A stretch of 13,830 nucleotides of DNA from Alphaproteobacteria bacterium UBA828 (GCA_002296185.1 DBHM01000014.1:13506-27335), one strand, 5' to 3'; positions 6,259 to 13,102 are shown, numbered from the stretch's first letter. Notes: generated by a model from the sequence alone, not told the origin. Program-made: numbers and translations.

Positions 6259-7602
6259 GTGAAAACTGAATCATCAGTAACTTTTGCAACGCTTGGCCTC
6301 AGTGACAAAATTATAAAGTCAGTTGAGGATGCAGGTTATCTTCATCCTACGCCGATTCAAGAAAAATCTATACCATATGTTTTGATGGGTAGAGATGTAT
6401 TGGGTGGTGCTCAGACAGGCACTGGTAAAACTGCATCATATGCCTTGCCAATAATTGATATTTTGGATTCTAGTAGTTCAAAGGCGCGGATGCCTAGAGC
6501 ACTTCTCCTTGCGCCAACTAGAGAATTAGCTCAGCAGATTGCTAATAACTTCTCAGTCTATTCTAAACGTCATTCATTAAAATACGTAATTTTAATTGGA
6601 GGAGAATCAATGGGTGATCAGGAAAAGGCTCTGGATACTAACCCGGATATATTGATAGCTACACCCGGACGTCTTCTGGATCTTTTTGAAAGGGGTATGT
6701 TAATTTTAAGTGGGGTAAAGGTATTAGTTATAGATGAAGCAGATCGCATGCTTGATATGGGTTTTATTCCTGATATTGAACGTATAGCAAATTTATTACC
6801 TAGAATTAGACAAACGCTTTTATTTTCCGCAACTCTTGGTAAGGAGATCCGTTTACTTGCCAATCAATTCCTTATCAATCCAAGAGAAGTTAGGGTAGCG
6901 CCTTCTGCAACTATAGCTATTACCGTTGAGCACATTATGTTAGGGGCTGAACAAAAGAAAAAAAGGCATGTTTTATCAAGTTTAATAAAATCAGAAAACT
7001 ATCAAAATGCTATAGTTTTTTGTAATAGAAAAAAAGATATTGCATCAATTGTTAGTGATTTAAAAAAACTACAATTAAGCGTTGGTGAATTGCACGGTGA
7101 TATGCATCAATATAAGCGTACAAATACATTACAAGATTTTAAGGATGGTAAGTTAAAAATATTGGTATCAAGTGATGTGGCTGGCCGGGGATTAGATATA
7201 GATAAGGTATCTCATGTTTTTAACTATGATGTCCCGATTCATGCAGAAGACTATGTCCATAGAATCGGCCGTACCGGTCGGGCAGGGAGGACAGGAAAGG
7301 CTATAACACTCGTAACCCCAGACGATGAAAAATTTGTAGATTCTATTCGTAAACTTACTGGACAATCACTTCAAGTAAAAAGTTTTTCAAGAAAAATTAT
7401 GCATGAGACTAAAAATCTAGATTTAAGTGTTAAGAAGAAAATAAATCACGATAATAGCTTAAGCCAGTTAGAGAATGGAAATAAAAAAAATATTAATTCC
7501 AATATTGATAGTTCCTCTTCCTCAGGTGGGGGAAGTAAAAACACTCGAAGTGGTAAGATAATTGGTATGGGTAATCATATTCCAGATTTTTTAAAGGATT
7601 GA
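6259..7602 (+). CDS. rhlE: DEAD-box ATP-dependent RNA helicase (RhlE-like)
   Basis: An ATP-dependent RNA-unwinding enzyme of the RhlE type, acting in ribosome maturation or RNA turnover, 447 residues. All core motifs are present in order: Q motif (F9 to PTPIQ at 30-34), I AQTGTGKT (51-58), Ia PTRELAQQI, Ib TPGRLLD, II DEAD (159-162), III SAT (190-192), IV IVFCNRK, V SSDVAGRGLDI and VI HRIGRTGRAG (from His334). After the core (about 375) comes a charged, Asn/Ser-rich low-complexity tail with SSSSSGGGS, ending in GKIIGMGNHIPDFLKD. As I recall, that end resembles the terminal segment of alphaproteobacterial RhlE-like proteins. The start is GTG at 6259, with TAGGAA 12 nt upstream, a rather long spacing; no better in-frame start was found. 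RhlE versus another DEAD-box subfamily is the only doubt. Confidence 0.93.
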   Translation: MKTESSVTFATLGLSDKIIKSVEDAGYLHPTPIQEKSIPYVLMGRDVLGGAQTGTGKTASYALPIIDILDSSSSKARMPRALLLAPTRELAQQIANNFSVYSKRHSLKYVILIGGESMGDQEKALDTNPDILIATPGRLLDLFERGMLILSGVKVLVIDEADRMLDMGFIPDIERIANLLPRIRQTLLFSATLGKEIRLLANQFLINPREVRVAPSATIAITVEHIMLGAEQKKKRHVLSSLIKSENYQNAIVFCNRKKDIASIVSDLKKLQLSVGELHGDMHQYKRTNTLQDFKDGKLKILVSSDVAGRGLDIDKVSHVFNYDVPIHAEDYVHRIGRTGRAGRTGKAITLVTPDDEKFVDSIRKLTGQSLQVKSFSRKIMHETKNLDLSVKKKINHDNSLSQLENGNKKNINSNIDSSSSSGGGSKNTRSGKIIGMGNHIPDFLKD

Positions 7603-7622
7603 CGGAAAAATACTACTATAAA

Positions 7623-7635
7623 TATCTAATAGATA
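7623..7635. repeat. 13-bp palindrome before the Lrp-like gene
   Basis: TATCTA-A-TAGATA is a perfect inverted repeat 25 bp upstream of the ATG at 7661, between the helicase gene and the small ligand-binding-domain gene. It could be an operator, but its pure AT core makes a chance origin likely. Confidence 0.25.
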
Positions 7636-7660
7636 ATTTGTAATTGATTGGAGTTATATT

Positions 7661-7903
7661 ATGAGGCCAGTTTTTATAATGGTTAAATGTAATTTAGGTA
7701 AATCTTATGAAGTTGCTGCCTGTGCATTAGAAGAGATTGGGCAAGTAAGTGAGATATATTCTATTTCTGGGCAATATGATCTTTTAATAAAAGCTTATTT
7801 AGAAAATGATGAAGATACCGGGCGTTTTATCAATGATAAGATTCATTTATTACCCGATGTTCGAGATACATTTACCTTAATTACTTTCAAAGCATTTTCA
7901 TAA
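7661..7903 (+). CDS. Stand-alone Lrp/AsnC ligand-binding (RAM) domain protein
   Basis: An 80-residue protein consisting only of the alpha/beta ligand-binding and oligomerisation domain of Lrp/AsnC regulators. MRPVFIMVKCNLGKSYEVAACALEEI is strand 1 and helix 1; VSEIYSISGQYDLLIKAYL holds the central strands with the family's SG-x-YD-LL motif; ENDEDTGRFINDKIHLLPDV and RDTFTLITFKAF complete the fold. The helix-turn-helix of full-length Lrp is absent and there is no room for it upstream: GGAG at 7650-7653 sits 7 nt before the ATG. Such proteins form rings and may bind amino acids or modulate full-length Lrp proteins, but the ligand and role here are unknown. It lies 58 bp after the helicase gene on the same strand and may be co-transcribed. 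Confidence 0.85.
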   Translation: MRPVFIMVKCNLGKSYEVAACALEEIGQVSEIYSISGQYDLLIKAYLENDEDTGRFINDKIHLLPDVRDTFTLITFKAFS

Positions 7904-7922
7904 TTTATAAATGACATATCAA

Positions 7923-7957
7923 GAAGGCCGTTATAGAATCTTCGCTACACGGCCTTC
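7923..7957. terminator. GC-rich hairpin between convergent genes
   Basis: A perfect 9-bp stem, GAAGGCCGT (7923-7931) with ACGGCCTTC (7949-7957), and a 17-nt loop. It lies 20 bp after the Lrp-like gene and 47 bp beyond the stop of the convergent hsp20 gene, the expected place for a shared terminator. Neither strand has a run of T after the stem, so intrinsic termination would be weak. It may instead protect 3' ends or be a small dispersed repeat. Confidence 0.45.
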
Positions 7958-8003
7958 CCAATAAAGACTAAGCGTATTAAGTGATATTACATCAGTTATT
8001 ACA

Positions 8004-8456
8004 CTATTGGATGCTTTGAGGGCTCACTGTTTTGATAGAGACCTTTTTCGGTTGTAATTCCTCTGGAACGTTACGTTCCAGCCTCAGCTCTAATAGACCG
8101 TCAGCTATTTTTGCTTCTTTAACTTCAAGAAAATCAGCAAGTTCAAATTTTCTTTCAAAAGCTCTTCCAGCAATTCCTTTATGAATAATTTCTTGATCAT
8201 TAGACTGTGAGATTTTGGGCTTACCCTTTATTGTTAGACTTCCATTATGTTCAATAACATCTATATCTTCAGCCGAGCATCCAGCCACGGCCAAAAGAAT
8301 TTTATATTTTTCATTAGAAATTTTTTCGATATTATAGGGAGGATAAGAGGCTCCAGGGCCATTTAGTTTGAGAGCATTGTCAAGTACGTTCGTCATCCTG
8401 TCAAATCCAACTGCCGTACGAAACAGTGGACTTAAATCAACACTATTGTGAATCAT
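8004..8456 (-). CDS. Small heat-shock protein, Hsp20/IbpA family
   Basis: An ATP-independent holdase that binds unfolding proteins in the cytoplasm and passes them to DnaK/ClpB. It has 150 residues. The N-terminal arm MIHNSVDLSPLFRTAVGFDR is typical of IbpA-type proteins of Alphaproteobacteria. The alpha-crystallin domain spans about 38-140: YPPYNIEKISNEKYKILLAV, CSAEDIDVIEHNGSLTIKG, the RAFERKFELADFLEVKEAKI strands and the family motif DGLLELRLER (119-128), followed by VPEELQPKKVSIK. The frame is open from TTG 8477, but ATG 8456 is chosen because AGAGGAG sits just upstream (GGAG to ATG, 8 nt) and the TTG lies inside the presumed leader hairpin. The leader structure and possible heat-shock promoter suggest control at both RNA and transcription level. 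The gene is convergent with the Lrp-like gene. Confidence 0.94.
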   Translation of the reverse strand: MIHNSVDLSPLFRTAVGFDRMTNVLDNALKLNGPGASYPPYNIEKISNEKYKILLAVAGCSAEDIDVIEHNGSLTIKGKPKISQSNDQEIIHKGIAGRAFERKFELADFLEVKEAKIADGLLELRLERNVPEELQPKKVSIKTVSPQSIQ

Positions 8457-8458
8457 AA

Positions 8459-8481
8459 TATATTCTCCTCTGAGCAATATA
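8459..8481 (-). promoter_or_regulatory. Putative ROSE-like RNA thermometer hairpin covering the hsp20 ribosome site
   Basis: On the minus strand the bases just before the hsp20 ATG fold as UAUAUU (8481-8476), a single bulged G (8475), CUC (8474-8472), loop AGAG, GAG (8467-8465), AAUAUA (8464-8459). That is nine base pairs, and the Shine-Dalgarno GGAG straddles the loop and the 3' strand. The 5' strand contains UUGCU, matching the U(U/C)GCU box with a bulged G that defines ROSE thermometers of proteobacterial small heat-shock genes. Six A-U pairs make the stem weak enough to melt on warming. The fold was worked out by eye. Confidence 0.6.
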
Positions 8482-8506
8482 ATGAATTTGTGTTAAGTTT
8501 TAGATA

Positions 8507-8537
8507 TTCACATAAACAAATAATATGCTTGTGTGAA
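8507..8537 (-). promoter_or_regulatory. Upstream hairpin in the hsp20 leader
   Basis: On the minus strand TTCACA (8537-8532) pairs with TGTGAA (8512-8507), with a further inner CAA/TTG pairing. ROSE leaders normally carry one to three such supporting hairpins before the thermometer stem, so this fits the leader model. A third small hairpin (CCTT/AAGG) lies nearer the presumed 5' end. Confidence 0.4.
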
Positions 8538-8568
8538 CATTAGAGTCCCTTTAAGGCGACTGAACTAT

Positions 8569-8596
8569 AAGTATGCACCTTCAGGGTTAAATCAAG
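8569..8596 (-). promoter_or_regulatory. Possible heat-shock sigma (RpoH) promoter of hsp20
   Basis: On the minus strand CTTG (8596-8593, in the context CCCTTGAT) is followed after 17 nt by CATACTT (8575-8569), resembling the alphaproteobacterial RpoH pattern CTTG-N17/18-CYTATNT with two mismatches in the -10 part. Transcription would start near 8562, giving a leader of about 105 nt, the usual size for a ROSE-type leader. No better sigma70 pair was seen. Confidence 0.35.
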
Positions 8597-8690
8597 GGCC
8601 ATCGATAAGATTTTCTTATGATATTTTGAAATTTTTTTAAAATTAAGAAAACGTGTATAAAGGTAACGAATATTTTTTATATTCTCGATA

Positions 8691-8722
8691 TATCTAAATC
8701 TTTAAATATCTAAATTTTTTAA
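8691..8722. repeat. Two imperfect tandem copies of a 16-bp AT-rich repeat
   Basis: TATCTAAATCTTTAAA (8691-8706) is followed directly by TATCTAAATTTTTTAA (8707-8722), 14 of 16 identical, in the AT-rich gap between hsp20 and nnrD. Two copies are too few to call an iteron array. They may be a binding-site pair or slippage. The remainder of 8597-8770 shows no gene or RNA I can identify. Confidence 0.4.
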
Positions 8723-8770
8723 ACTAAAGCCTAATTTGGGTTATAGACTTTCGAATATAGGTCAAGGATT

Positions 8771-8776
8771 TATAAT
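8771..8776 (+). promoter_or_regulatory. Possible -10 element for nnrD
   Basis: A perfect TATAAT lies 62 bp before the chosen nnrD start. The best -35 candidate at the right distance, TTTCGA (8749-8754, 16-bp spacer), is poor. Transcription from here would begin near 8783 with a leader of about 56 nt. Confidence 0.3.
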
Positions 8777-8838
8777 GTGAGTATTTAGTAATTATTCGCT
8801 AATATAGAATGATATATCGGACCGCCAGTGGAGATAAA

Positions 8839-10347
8839 ATGCTACCAGAAAATACTTATTTGAAATCAAATCTTCTTCTATCAATTAAAGATATGAAGTT
8901 AGCTGAAAATATTACTATAAAAAGTGGTATTACCGGATCAACTTTAATGGAAAATGCAGGTAGGGGGATAGCTAGAGAAATATCAAATAGATGGCAACCG
9001 TGTAACGTTACTATACTTTGTGGTCCCGGTAATAATGGTGGTGACGGTTACGTGATTGCAAGAATACTAGAAAAATTAGAATGGAAAGTTTTAGTTTTAT
9101 CAACATGTGCATTAAGTGATTTAAAAGGTGATGCAAAAATAGCAGCTACAATGTGGAAGGGTGAAATAGATTTAGTTGATAATTATCTAAAACATAAGAA
9201 TCCTGATTTATTTGTTGATGCACTTTTTGGAACGGGTTTATCTCGATCAATTAATTCTAATATAGCTAATGTAATTAATTATTTTAATTCGCTTGAAGTA
9301 CCAAAAATTTCCGTTGATATAGCAAGTGGAATTGACGGTGATACGGGGGAGAAAAGAAATGCGGCTATAAAAGCAGATTTAACTGTAACATTTTCGGAAT
9401 TAAAAAAAGGGCATGTATTATTACCTGGAAAAGATTTATGTGGCGAGACTTGTGTAATTGATATTGGTATTCCTCAAGAAGTTATAAGTGAATTAAAAGT
9501 TTTAACTTATATGAACGATGTATTTTTATGGAGTAAATATTTCCCAATACCTAACATATATGACCATAAGTATTCGCGAGGTCATACAATCATAATTGGT
9601 GGTGATAGATATAATACTGGTGCTGCTAGATTATCTGCAAATGCAGCACTTAGGTCTGGGTCTGGTGCGGTTACTATTTTAGCTGATAAAGATTCACTTG
9701 ATATTTATGCTTCTCATTTAACTGCTGTAATGATTGAAGATGTTTCAGCTATAAATAGTTTTCTAAATAAAGATGGGCCGCGTTCTCTTCTGATCGGACC
9801 TGGGTGTAGAGTTACGAATAGTACTAGAAAATATGCAATCGATTTATTGCGTACTGGACTTCCCTGTATTTTAGATGCTGGCGCTCTCTCAGCTATTTCT
9901 TTACAGCGATCATTACCTATTGAGTTAATGCATTCTGATTGTGTATTAACGCCTCATGAGGGAGAATTTATACGTCTATTTTCATTTACCGGCGATAAGC
10001 TCACTCGGGTTCAAAGGGCTTCAGCAGAAAGTGGTGCTGTCGTACTTTTAAAAGGTTCTGATACCGTTATTGCTGCTCCAGATGGACGTGTAGCTGTAAA
10101 TGTTAATGCTCCTCCTTGGCTGGCGACAGCAGGTTCTGGCGATGTTTTGGCGGGAATTATTGCCAGCTTAATGTCTCAAGGAATGCCTGCTTTCGAAGCT
10201 ACTTGTGCATCCGTTTGGTTACATTCAAAGGCGGCTTCAAATTTTGGAATTGGTATGACGGCTGAAGACTTAGATAAATCATTGTTAAAAGTATTAGGCG
10301 TACTATATAAAAAATATCTGGATTATGATTATAAAACAATATATTGA
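8839..10347 (+). CDS. nnrD: Bifunctional NAD(P)H-hydrate epimerase / ADP-dependent NAD(P)H-hydrate dehydratase
   Basis: A metabolite-repair enzyme that interconverts R and S forms of hydrated NAD(P)H and dehydrates the S form using ADP. It has 502 residues with two domains. The YjeF_N (NnrE) epimerase spans about 1-215, with GSTLMENAGRG (33-43), GPGNNGGDGY (62-71), DALFGTGL (127-134) and VDIASGIDGDTG (159-170). The YjeF_C (NnrD) ribokinase-like dehydratase spans about 230-495, with GHTIIIGGDRYNTGAARL, TPHEGE (371-376), LLKGSDTVI and AGSGDVLAG (431-439) carrying the catalytic Asp435. ATG 8839 is preferred over in-frame ATG 8809 because GGAG sits 5 nt before it, whereas 8809 has no ribosome site. 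In many Alphaproteobacteria this gene is close to glnB-glnA; here it is 7 kb away. It stands alone on the plus strand. Confidence 0.95.
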   Translation: MLPENTYLKSNLLLSIKDMKLAENITIKSGITGSTLMENAGRGIAREISNRWQPCNVTILCGPGNNGGDGYVIARILEKLEWKVLVLSTCALSDLKGDAKIAATMWKGEIDLVDNYLKHKNPDLFVDALFGTGLSRSINSNIANVINYFNSLEVPKISVDIASGIDGDTGEKRNAAIKADLTVTFSELKKGHVLLPGKDLCGETCVIDIGIPQEVISELKVLTYMNDVFLWSKYFPIPNIYDHKYSRGHTIIIGGDRYNTGAARLSANAALRSGSGAVTILADKDSLDIYASHLTAVMIEDVSAINSFLNKDGPRSLLIGPGCRVTNSTRKYAIDLLRTGLPCILDAGALSAISLQRSLPIELMHSDCVLTPHEGEFIRLFSFTGDKLTRVQRASAESGAVVLLKGSDTVIAAPDGRVAVNVNAPPWLATAGSGDVLAGIIASLMSQGMPAFEATCASVWLHSKAASNFGIGMTAEDLDKSLLKVLGVLYKKYLDYDYKTIY

Positions 10348-10454
10348 ATAAATATATTAATGTATAAGGTTAATTTATTATTTTTTTAAATTGGGTCTTA
10401 ATTATAGTCCTGCTAGTGTGAATTTATTGCTTGATAAGTTTTATTAAGATTATA

Positions 10455-10485
10455 TTGGCCGATTTCCGCATAGCTGTGGTATACG
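10455..10485 (+). promoter_or_regulatory. Possible stable-RNA promoter for tRNA-Leu
   Basis: An extended -10, TGG-TATACG (TATACG at 10480-10485), follows a weak -35 TTGGCC (10455-10460) at a 19-bp spacing. The bases just after it (CCCCCCGG from 10486) form a GC-rich discriminator, typical of stringently controlled tRNA and rRNA promoters and out of keeping with the AT-rich surroundings. Transcription would start near 10492, about 48 nt before the tRNA. TTGCTT (10427-10432) with TATATT (10451-10456), 18-bp spacer, is a rival. Confidence 0.33.
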
Positions 10486-10539
10486 CCCCCCGGTGTAGAA
10501 CGCTTCCCCTTTTATTGGTAGGCGTAAACTGGCTGATTT

Positions 10540-10624
10540 GCGGGCGTGGCGGAATTGGTAGACGCGCGTGGTTTAGGTCCACGTGGTGCAAGCCGTGGGG
10601 GTTCGAGTCCCTTCGCCCGCACCA
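10540..10624 (+). tRNA. tRNA-Leu (anticodon UAG)
   Basis: A class II tRNA of 85 nt. The acceptor GCGGGCG pairs perfectly with CGCCCGC (10614-10620), with discriminator A73 and encoded CCA at 10622-10624. The anticodon stem CGTGG/CCACG (10567-10571, 10579-10583) encloses TTTAGGT with TAG at 10574-10576. A long variable arm (from TGGTGCAAGCC) and the T loop TTCGAGT are visible. A tRNA-Leu just before tig is conserved in many Alphaproteobacteria, as I recall. The gap 10348-10539 before it holds AT-rich DNA, then the proposed promoter. Confidence 0.97.
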
Positions 10625-10692
10625 GCTATATAGAAATTTTGTTTGGTGGTTAATTTGATCATCAATAAGTATAATTAGGAGTAAACTGCGTC

Positions 10693-12219
10693 ATGCAGGT
10701 TAACGAAACCCTTTCTGAGGGCTTAAAACGTGAATTTAAAATTGTGGTACCGAATTCTGATTTGGAGTCTGCGGTTGACCACAAACTTAAAGAAATTGGA
10801 CAGACCGCTTCGATGAAAGGTTTTCGCCCAGGCAAAATTCCAATGAGTATTCTAAAACAGAAGTATCGCCCTAGTGTTCTTGGTGAAATTTTAGAAAAAA
10901 CTGTTCAGGAAAGTGCAAAGAAAGCAATAGAGGATAGATCTTTACGTCCAGCAATGCAGCCAAGTATTGAAATAACAGACTTTGCTGAAGATAAAGATTT
11001 AGAGTTCAAACTTGGTCTTGAACTATTTCCGGATTTTGAAATAGGCGATTTAGCTACAATAAAATTAGAAAGACTAAAATGCGATGCCTCGAATAAGGCT
11101 GTTGATGAGGCCGTTATTCGGGTATCAGAAGCTGAGAAAAGGTTTGAGGTAGTTGATAAAATACGCGCTGCGGAAAGTGGAGATGCAGTTTTAATTGATT
11201 TTAATGGAGAGGTTGATGGTGTTTCTAATGACGGTCTCAAGGGACAGGATTTTGAGCTAGAATTAGGAAGCGAATCATTTATTCCTGGTTTTGAAAGGCA
11301 ACTCGTTGGCGTTAAAGCAGGAGAAAAAAGATCTATAGATGTTAAGTTTCCAGATGAATATAGCCACGCAGATGTTGCTGGTAAGAATGCAAAGTTTGAG
11401 GTTCACGTTAAGGAGCTGCGCTCGAAAATTGAGTCTTCTGTTGATGATGAAATGGCAAAGAGACATGGTTTTGAAGATTTGAATAAGATGAAGGAAGTAG
11501 TCAAAGGCCGGTTAAATTCAGAGTTCGAGCAGGCAAGTCATGCAAGAATAAAAAGAGATTTACTTGATGATTTTGCTGAACGATATAGTTTTGAAGTTCC
11601 TCAGGGGATGGTTGAACAGGAATTCGAACAAATTTGGGAGCAAATTAAGGTAGAAGTTGAGCAGTCGGATGATTCTTTTGAAGAAGTTGTTGGCAGTTCC
11701 GAAGAAGATGCAGAACAAGAATATCGTGATATAGCAACTAGGAGGGTAAGGCTAGGTCTGGTTCTAACTGAGATTGGTCAAAAAAATAATATAACTGTAG
11801 CTCAGCAAGATCTTCTTCAAGCTGCTTTGGCTGCTGCGTCAAATCTTCCAAATCCAGAGCAGGTAATAGAGTTTTACCGAGCAAACCCAAAAGCTCTTGA
11901 GCGTTATCAGGCTCCAGTCTATGAAGATAAAGTGGTTGCTTTTATAACTGAGCTTGCAGATGTAAGGGAACGAGAGGTTACCCAAGAGGAATTGTTTGCT
12001 GAACCTGAGGAGAGTAAAGGGAAGCCTAGTAAGAAAGATGATTCTAACAATATAAGGGGCCAAAAGAAATCTGCTCAAAGTCAATCAGCAAAGAATACAA
12101 AAAAACCTAGTGTAAAGAAATCTACCCCCCAAAAAAATAATGTAAAAAAGAAAGTATCCAAGACTAATCCAAATAAAAAGTCCGGAGTTAAGAGTGGAAG
12201 CACCAAAACTAAGAAATAA
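10693..12219 (+). CDS. tig: Trigger factor (ribosome-associated chaperone/PPIase) with lysine-rich tail
   Basis: A chaperone that docks at the ribosome exit tunnel and shields nascent chains. The N-terminal ribosome-binding domain spans about 1-120 with the docking signature GFRPGKIP (43-50). The FKBP-type peptidyl-prolyl isomerase domain (about 160-245) contains SGDAVLIDFNGEVDG, FIPGFERQLVGVKAGEKR and VKFPDEY. The helical C-terminal chaperone domain reaches about 435. The protein is 508 residues, against the usual 430-450: after EELFAEPEE there is a disordered, strongly basic tail of about 70 residues rich in Lys, Ser, Asn and Pro, ending TKTKK. ATG 10693 has AGGAG 11 nt upstream. It is first of tig-clpP-clpX, with 49 bp to clpP. 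Confidence 0.96.
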   Translation: MQVNETLSEGLKREFKIVVPNSDLESAVDHKLKEIGQTASMKGFRPGKIPMSILKQKYRPSVLGEILEKTVQESAKKAIEDRSLRPAMQPSIEITDFAEDKDLEFKLGLELFPDFEIGDLATIKLERLKCDASNKAVDEAVIRVSEAEKRFEVVDKIRAAESGDAVLIDFNGEVDGVSNDGLKGQDFELELGSESFIPGFERQLVGVKAGEKRSIDVKFPDEYSHADVAGKNAKFEVHVKELRSKIESSVDDEMAKRHGFEDLNKMKEVVKGRLNSEFEQASHARIKRDLLDDFAERYSFEVPQGMVEQEFEQIWEQIKVEVEQSDDSFEEVVGSSEEDAEQEYRDIATRRVRLGLVLTEIGQKNNITVAQQDLLQAALAAASNLPNPEQVIEFYRANPKALERYQAPVYEDKVVAFITELADVREREVTQEELFAEPEESKGKPSKKDDSNNIRGQKKSAQSQSAKNTKKPSVKKSTPQKNNVKKKVSKTNPNKKSGVKSGSTKTKK

Positions 12220-12268
12220 TGGTATGAATAACCTTCTTCATCAGAGACTCTTACAGTAGGAGATTATA

Positions 12269-12907
12269 ATGGTTGATGATATGTTTGGGACATACTCAAA
12301 CACTCTAGTGCCCATGGTAGTCGAGCAGACTAACAGGGGTGAGCGTGCTTATGATATTTATTCACGGTTACTCAAGGAGAGGATAATCTTTCTTACCGGT
12401 CCTGTTGGTGATGAGATGTCTAGTCTCATTACCGCTCAATTACTATTCTTAGAATCAGAAAATCCTAATAAAGAAATCTCCATGTATATAAATTCACCTG
12501 GAGGACTCGTAACTGCTGGGTTGGCTATTTATGATACTATGCAATACATCAACCCTCAAATATCAACTCTGTGTGTCGGACAGGCAGCTTCAATGGGGTC
12601 TTTGTTGTTATGCGCTGGTAGTCCTGGGAATCGTTTTGCATTACCTAATTCCCGCATAATGCTTCATCAACCTTCAGGGGGATTTCAGGGACAAGCAACA
12701 GATATAGAAATACATGCAAACGAAATATTGTCACTAAGAAAGAGACTGAATGAGATTTATGTTAAACATACAGAACAAAATATTGATATAATTGAGGAAA
12801 ATCTTGAGAGAGATAGATTTTTTAATCCTTATCAAGCAAAAGATTTCGGATTAATTGATGAGGTAGTAATCCATAGACCCGAAAGCACGGAAATAGCAGA
12901 AAAGTAG
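12269..12907 (+). CDS. clpP: ATP-dependent Clp protease proteolytic subunit
   Basis: A serine peptidase forming the double heptameric barrel fed by ClpX or ClpA. The 212 residues match the family. The catalytic triad is visible: Ser108 in GQAASMGS, His133 in MLHQPSGG and Asp182 in LERDRFF. The handle and substrate region YINSPGGLVTAGLAIYDTM is intact. The N-terminus MVDDMFGTYSNTLVPMVVEQ carries the short propeptide and the axial-loop residues. AGGAG (12258-12262) lies 6 nt before the ATG. The position between tig and clpX is the classic arrangement and implies joint expression of folding and degradation functions. Confidence 0.98.
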   Translation: MVDDMFGTYSNTLVPMVVEQTNRGERAYDIYSRLLKERIIFLTGPVGDEMSSLITAQLLFLESENPNKEISMYINSPGGLVTAGLAIYDTMQYINPQISTLCVGQAASMGSLLLCAGSPGNRFALPNSRIMLHQPSGGFQGQATDIEIHANEILSLRKRLNEIYVKHTEQNIDIIEENLERDRFFNPYQAKDFGLIDEVVIHRPESTEIAEK

Positions 12908-13043
12908 GGTGAAGAAGGCCATCTAGAGTAATCTATAGTTGTAGCAGAGAAGAGAATCTCTTTAGTTTAGTATAAGTAGAATTGATATTTATTAACTAAA
13001 GTTCTGGACAAGTAGCATTTTGGAGGCCAACCTGACGCGCTCG

Positions 13044-13071
13044 TTGTCGATTCGTTTTTTGGAATTATTAT
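13044..13071 (+). promoter_or_regulatory. Putative clpX promoter
   Basis: TTGTCG (13044-13049, 4 of 6) and TATTAT (13066-13071, 5 of 6) with a 16-bp spacer predict a start near 13078, about 57 nt before clpX. This would allow clpX to be transcribed separately from clpP, consistent with the 227-bp gap between them. Confidence 0.4.
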
Positions 13072-13077
13072 GATTTT

Positions 13078-13102
13078 TAGTAGTTTTTTTATAAAACTAC
13101 TA
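13078..13102 (+). repeat. 10-bp inverted repeat in the clpP-clpX gap
   Basis: TAGTAGTTTT (13078-13087), loop TTTAT, AAAACTACTA (13093-13102), a perfect stem starting at the predicted clpX transcription start. A second small hairpin TTTAG-AGA-CTAAA (13103-13115) follows, and its CTAAAA arm could pair instead with TTTTAG at 13075-13080. The T run after the first stem is too short for a standard terminator. A weak AAGAG/CTCTT hairpin (12950-12962) just after clpP is the only other structure in the gap. Confidence 0.45.

Noticed and set aside
8457..8477. TTG 8477 as start of hsp20
   Set aside because: The TTG lies upstream of the strong AGAGGAG and inside the leader hairpin; family proteins align from the ATG at 8456.
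10431..10658. 75-residue open frame over the tRNA-Leu region
   Set aside because: It runs straight through a well-formed tRNA gene and has no ribosome site or recognisable protein features.
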